A stretch of 44,400 nt of DNA from Stentor coeruleus (taxonomy: Eukaryota; Ciliophora; Heterotrichea; Heterotrichida; Stentoridae), in NCBI GenBank assembly GCA_001970955.1, contig MPUH01000588.1:1-44400 (forward strand). The letters are read 5' to 3'. Within the stretch, counting starts at the first letter, position 1, and each line of letters starts with the position of its first letter. Below the pieces are notes generated by a model that was not told the DNA's origin, searched no databases, and saw nothing but the letters and a program-made list of their open reading frames with translations. The translations under genes and the position numbers were made by a program. Shown in pieces: positions 40,462 through 44,400 of the stretch.

Positions 40462-41058
40462 ATGAGTATGCGAGTAACTTATATATAGAAAGCTAATTCC
40501 TCCTCGCAACGGGACTCATTTCTCAACCCTAAAATTGTTGATCCTCTAACTTTGCCTAATTATACCCGTGCTCGTGTATGCCCAAGCAATAAATCAGAGA
40601 AAAGCCCAATCCGCAAAGGCAAAGGTCACTTTTATGCCTTCAACCAAACATCAGAAGAAGAGTCTATAAAATTTACTCGCAAACGTATAGACCAAGTTCA
40701 ACGTGAAGAAGTTACACAAAGGTCAAAAAAACTATTCGGTTATACGGCAACTGATACTATTATAAATCCAAACTCGGATATTGTCCAGCAAAAAAAGACC
40801 AAAACTTTCAAACCATCAGAGGAACTAATAAAATACAATGAAAGCAGGATTAAAATGCCTAGAAAAGTCTCGAATTCGCCTGGGGAGACTAGAAAATCAG
40901 CTATGACTGAAAGAAATTATAGTATCCCTAGTATGGAATATGTTATGAAAACACCTTTTGAAATCCCTGATAAAATGACGAAGAAACCTGGGGAAATACC
41001 TTTTGGGACGTTGAAAAAAGTTGTTAAAGGGAATTATAAGGCAAATTCGATTTTTTAA
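40462..41058 (+). CDS. Hypothetical small basic protein, two exons
   Basis: The first exon is only 12 nt (ATG AGT ATG CGA). A 15-nt intron at 40474-40488 removes an in-frame TAG, and the second exon continues to TAA at 41056-41058, giving 193 residues. Without the intron the ORF has no ATG near its conserved-looking start. The protein is rich in Lys, Arg, Pro and Ser, with repeated phrases such as GHFYAF, FGYTATDTI, PFEIPDKM and GEIPFGTLKK. It is probably unstructured. No family is recognised. The stop lies 34 bp from the stop of the convergent WD40 gene. Confidence 0.8.
40474..40488 (+). other. 15-nt intron
   Basis: GTAACTTATATATAG, phase 0, after the fourth codon. It removes an in-frame TAG and joins ATG AGT ATG CGA to AAA GCT AAT. 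Confidence 0.9.
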
Positions 41059-41092
41059 AGTGAGATATTTAAAGTTAGATTATAGGTAGGAA

Positions 41093-43498
41093 CTAGTTGT
41101 AACGGAATTCAGAGTCGTCAGATTGAAAAGAGTCAAATTTCTCGTAAAGTTTATGGGCAGGGTTTTGGGCCGGAGCATTGCATTCTACATCAATGCTCTC
41201 GATACTTTTGCTGCTACCAATAAGTGTGGATTTAACGATCATTGGGGATTTTCGTACCACTTTCGTTGTGGCTGGAGAAGGTTTTTTGAAGTAGAAATCG
41301 TTTACGTTATGCTTTATTGTTGGACGGTATTCTTTGTGTAAGGACACAGGAGTATCAGACCTACTATTATTTTTTGATACGACACTTTCAGGTATTTCAA
41401 TTTTCTTTGCTCTAGCAGGTCTACTTGAAGCTCTTTCCCTAGTAACTTTTTCAGGTTTATTAACCAAAACCACAACAGAGTCTACAAAAGCTCCTCTTTC
41501 CTTTCTTCTTTCTTCAGGCAAGACAATAATTTCCCTAGTTTTCTTAGCAGGACCAACCCCTTTCAATTGTTTTATATTAAGATCTATAGGATATTCTTGC
41601 CATATATAAGGGTTACCTTGCATGCTAGCTAGCATATCATGTATTGTCACAATGAGGACTTTAGGAATTCTCCAAACTGTAAGTATGCCATTTAGTCCTC
41701 CCATAAGCAAATATTTGCCATCGTGACTCCATTTTACAGCTTGCGAGTTTATGTTGTCTAGTCTTCCCAGCTCAGAAGCTTTTTTACCAGTTCCGATTTC
41801 ATAGAGTAAAAGCTTGTTATTGATACCGACTGAGCTTTCTGCAAATGTTCCTATGTAAAGACCAGATGGGTCTACTATGCAACCAATTGTTGACTTTTCT
41901 GTTAAAATTACCCCTGCAATATCCCCTGTGTCTAATGCAAAAATGTAGATGCCTCCAGCGTTGCTGTTGCAGATCACGTAGTTGCCGCTTGAGTGAAAAA
42001 CTAGTCCAGTGCAGCATCCGTCAATTTCAAATGATTTCTCATCTGTTTTATCCAAAACTTCTTTCGATGTTTTAAAAATCTGCACATAAACCAAATACTC
42101 CTCCTTACATGTAGCTGTCAACAAATGCATACCACTTGAAGAAAAAACTTGATGTATGGACATCAGTAGGACAGGTCTAGCTCTAGAATGCTCTAATTCA
42201 GCTGCGATCTCATATTTAGGTCCTAAAACAACACAAGCTCCAGACTCATGAAGCACTGCTAAAAAATTGCCACAATGGGAGTACTCAAGACAAGCCACAC
42301 AAGAGTTTTCAAACTGTAAAATGCTTATAAATCTCGGCTTGTCACCAGTCTGAAATATTTTAATAGGTCCTTTCGTAAACCCACAAGCTAAAACTCTGTG
42401 ACTTGGATGTACAGCTAAAGCACTTATTTCCCCTTTGCCTCCAGAGACTTCCATAGCTTGCATATTCCATCCTTTGCCAACATATTTCCATACATATAAA
42501 CACCCTTCTTGACTACTTGAGTAAAAATTCAGCTTTTCAGCCCATACCGCGCTTGTTAATGGCAAAAAATGCCCTGATGACTGATTAGCAACTTGACCTT
42601 CCGACAAATTCAAAACCTGTACAGTCGCATCTTCAAACATCACATAAATCAGACTTCCTGTATTAACTTTAACTGACTTTATTGCTGAAGAATGTGTTGG
42701 GGGAAGTTCTTTAAAAAGATTGAAAGACCTTAAATTATATATGAGAACACTGCCTTCAGCTGTAGATAAATAAAGATACTCTTGAGAATTTGCTATAGCT
42801 GTGAATGTATAAGCTGTGTTTGTTATTAAAGATAAGGTTTTTCCTGATTGGTTTAATATTAAGACAGCTTTGCTTTCTAGTAAAAGGGCAAAAATGCTCT
42901 GTCCCCTACAATACTCCATTGCTTTAACTGGGGTTTTGAAGTGAAATCGTTTGTTTATAGTGCATGAGTCCATACTCCATAGCTTTAAACATGTAGTTTC
43001 AAGGCAGGCAAATTGTAGTTGATCATTTAAAATCGCCACTCCTAAAGCGATTTCGTTTAATTCAAGTTCTTCAACGAGTTTCAGCTGAAGGTTATTGTCT
43101 ATGCAGTCCCATATAGAAATCCTATAACCTCCATCAGTCTCAACTTCACAAATAAGTACTTTTCTATGTGTAAAACTCGTATATAACGAGGCTAAAGGAC
43201 TGGATCTTGGTTTAAATGGCATCCATTTAGCTGACAATTGTTCCATGTTTCTCCATCTCCATAGGCAGATCAATGGTTGTGATGATTGTTCTGCTGTTAT
43301 GAAATATTCATTATCAGTTGAAAAGCATATTGATGTGACCGGGCTTGTGTGGCAACGGAGGTTAATTTTCTTATCGGAAACCACGTCCCAGACAACTATC
43401 ACTGCTCCTAAGGAATAGACCAAGCCTCCGGATGGGCTATGAACTGAGTAAGCTCCAAACGGTCCTGTAAGTTCTAAGATTTCCCAGTCTTCTTCCAT
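41093..43498 (-). CDS. Large WD40 double-propeller protein (possibly MAPKBP1/WDR62-like)
   Basis: The 801-residue product has about 12 divergent WD40 units covering residues 15-640. Blocks include VYSLGAVIVVWDVVSDKKI, HTSPVTSICFSTDNEYFITA, HPSHRVLACGFTKGPIKIF, HSSGNYVICNSNAGGIYIF and WSHDGKYLLMGGLNGILTVW. This is enough for two propellers. The C-terminal 150 residues are basic and disordered, rich in Ser/Pro. The arrangement, with an N-terminal propeller pair and an unstructured tail, is like MAPKBP1/WDR62 and several ciliary WD40 proteins. I cannot decide between them. It is probably a scaffold. Confidence 0.82.
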   Translation of the reverse strand: MEEDWEILELTGPFGAYSVHSPSGGLVYSLGAVIVVWDVVSDKKINLRCHTSPVTSICFSTDNEYFITAEQSSQPLICLWRWRNMEQLSAKWMPFKPRSSPLASLYTSFTHRKVLICEVETDGGYRISIWDCIDNNLQLKLVEELELNEIALGVAILNDQLQFACLETTCLKLWSMDSCTINKRFHFKTPVKAMEYCRGQSIFALLLESKAVLILNQSGKTLSLITNTAYTFTAIANSQEYLYLSTAEGSVLIYNLRSFNLFKELPPTHSSAIKSVKVNTGSLIYVMFEDATVQVLNLSEGQVANQSSGHFLPLTSAVWAEKLNFYSSSQEGCLYVWKYVGKGWNMQAMEVSGGKGEISALAVHPSHRVLACGFTKGPIKIFQTGDKPRFISILQFENSCVACLEYSHCGNFLAVLHESGACVVLGPKYEIAAELEHSRARPVLLMSIHQVFSSSGMHLLTATCKEEYLVYVQIFKTSKEVLDKTDEKSFEIDGCCTGLVFHSSGNYVICNSNAGGIYIFALDTGDIAGVILTEKSTIGCIVDPSGLYIGTFAESSVGINNKLLLYEIGTGKKASELGRLDNINSQAVKWSHDGKYLLMGGLNGILTVWRIPKVLIVTIHDMLASMQGNPYIWQEYPIDLNIKQLKGVGPAKKTREIIVLPEERRKERGAFVDSVVVLVNKPEKVTRERASSRPARAKKIEIPESVVSKNNSRSDTPVSLHKEYRPTIKHNVNDFYFKKPSPATTKVVRKSPMIVKSTLIGSSKSIESIDVECNAPAQNPAHKLYEKFDSFQSDDSEFRYN

Positions 43499-44400
43499 GA
43501 TTTAATATATTTATGAGTATGAGAAGATTATATGAAGAAAGAAGGTTTGAGAATTATAGAGAGTATCTCGTGAAAATGGATTGCTTGTATAGAATTTGAG
43601 ATGAAGATTTGATTTTATATTGAATATGACTGAATGAAGAAAAGATGATAGAGAGGATTTGTATTTTTAAATTTTCAGGGATGGAAGTTAAGATGAAAAT
43701 CCAGGTTTGAGTTATAGTTGATTGTATTAGTGGGTTAAAGTATTCAAAATATAATAGAATGATGCTTTGAAAATTAATATTTAACGCTTGGTTTATTTAG
43801 GCAAATTTTATGTGCTGGAAACATTTCAGCTGTGATTATTTTTAAAAAGATTAGGTGCTAGTGAAATAACTGTGAAATATTTGATAAAGTCATTTGGTAT
43901 TATAATGTTTTACTATATATTTCATAATAAGCTTTTATTTAGATTATGTTTAGATCATTAAAATCATTGCTAAGAAATGGTAAAGCATGAAAATATCCTG
44001 ACTTTAGAGCTTTATTATAAATTCATGAAGAAATAATTCTTAGGGTATTTAATTCTTTTAAACTTAACTCCTATATTAACTTAAAAAATCTAGCATCAGG
44101 AATTCATCAAACATAAATAAGCCTAATAATTTGATATAGAAAGCAAATTAACATTAGTGAATATAAGTTTAAAAATAGTAGAAAATTCTTAATCGATATA
44201 TTGGTTCGAAAAATAATTCATATGATGCATACNAGTTTAAAAATAGTAGAAAATTCTTAATCGATATATTGGTTCGAAAAATAATTCATATGATGCATAC
44301 CTATGCTTTGTAAATAAATGAAATATTTAGATAGTTAAAGTTTAAAGTGGGTGATAGTTAAGGTGGCATGGTTTAAACCTTGTCCGATCGATGTTTGTTT
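43499..44400. other. AT-rich flank, no gene seen
   Basis: The first 250 bp upstream of the WD40 gene are G-rich and C-poor on the plus strand (C-rich in its sense direction). The rest is AT-rich, with no coherent frame on either strand. It contains the third N-gap duplication. No telomeric repeat is seen at the window end. Confidence 0.6.
44166..44300. repeat. 67-nt direct repeat around a single N (assembly join)
   Basis: Positions 44166-44232 and 44234-44300 are identical, with the N at 44233. This is an unmerged contig overlap, as at 135 and 2085. Confidence 0.92.

Noticed and set aside
41123-42075. Plus-strand ORFs within the WD40 gene
   Set aside because: They are antisense shadows of a continuous 801-codon gene.
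1-44400. A reassigned genetic code for the whole genome
   Set aside because: Long conserved genes (ISWI, ARP5, P4-ATPase, DAW1) contain no in-frame stops and end where the families end, so the host code is standard.

Overview
The window looks like macronuclear DNA of a heterotrich ciliate, most like Stentor. It is AT-rich and almost intron-free. The long genes use the standard code, with no in-frame TAA, TAG or TGA over hundreds of codons. The few introns that can be proven are all exactly 15 nt long, and share the pattern GTA.....TA..TAG with an A at position 10. Genes include eukaryotic ribosomal proteins, ciliary factors (DAW1), ISWI, ARP5, Polo kinase, ATG8 and a P4-ATPase. The genus is inferred from intron size plus genetic code, not from a database match.

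Layout. 1-2.2 kb: the 3' part of a broken ORF, a relic, and a small tryparedoxin-type thioredoxin. 3.2-4.9 kb: Polo-like kinase (-). 6.0-8.2 kb: uL6/RPL9 and eL36/RPL36 (+). 8.3-11.7 kb: a methyltransferase, a large unknown protein and uS15/RPS13 (-). 13.0-15.3 kb: a seven-span MLO-like membrane protein (+). 16.0-17.3 kb: a SHIPPO/IQ-like protein rebuilt across three 15-nt introns. 17.8-20.0 kb: ATG8 and a small coiled coil. 20.6-22.5 kb: uL24/RPL26 and DAW1 (-). 24.4-32.2 kb: a Cys-rich/helical protein, ISWI, an LRR protein and a long coiled coil, all on -. 32.9-35.0 kb: ARP5 (+). 35.0-35.8 kb: coiled coil (-). 37.1-41.1 kb: P4-ATPase and a small basic protein (+), each with one 15-nt intron. 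41.1-43.5 kb: WD40 protein (-). Functionally this is a housekeeping and ciliary mix: translation, chromatin remodelling (ISWI; ARP5 of INO80), mitosis, autophagy, lipid flipping and dynein-arm import. There is no operon-like logic.

The most unusual content is in the 0.3-1.9 kb spacers. Gene ends elsewhere are only 22-70 bp apart, yet many spacers carry stretches that translate into protein-like sequence when in-frame TAA/TAG are read as Gln and TGA as Trp, interrupted by occasional frame breaks. The best case (12.96-11.75 kb, minus) contains a recognisable GAF-like segment. They are either decayed genes whose stops come mainly from C-to-T/G-to-A transitions, or genes in a reassigned-stop code. 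Sequence alone does not settle this, and AT-rich DNA makes such readings easy to over-interpret.

Three single-N gaps (135, 2085, 44233) are each flanked by perfect direct repeats and are assembly joins, not biology. No tRNA, rRNA, CRISPR array, insertion sequence or telomere repeat was recognised.
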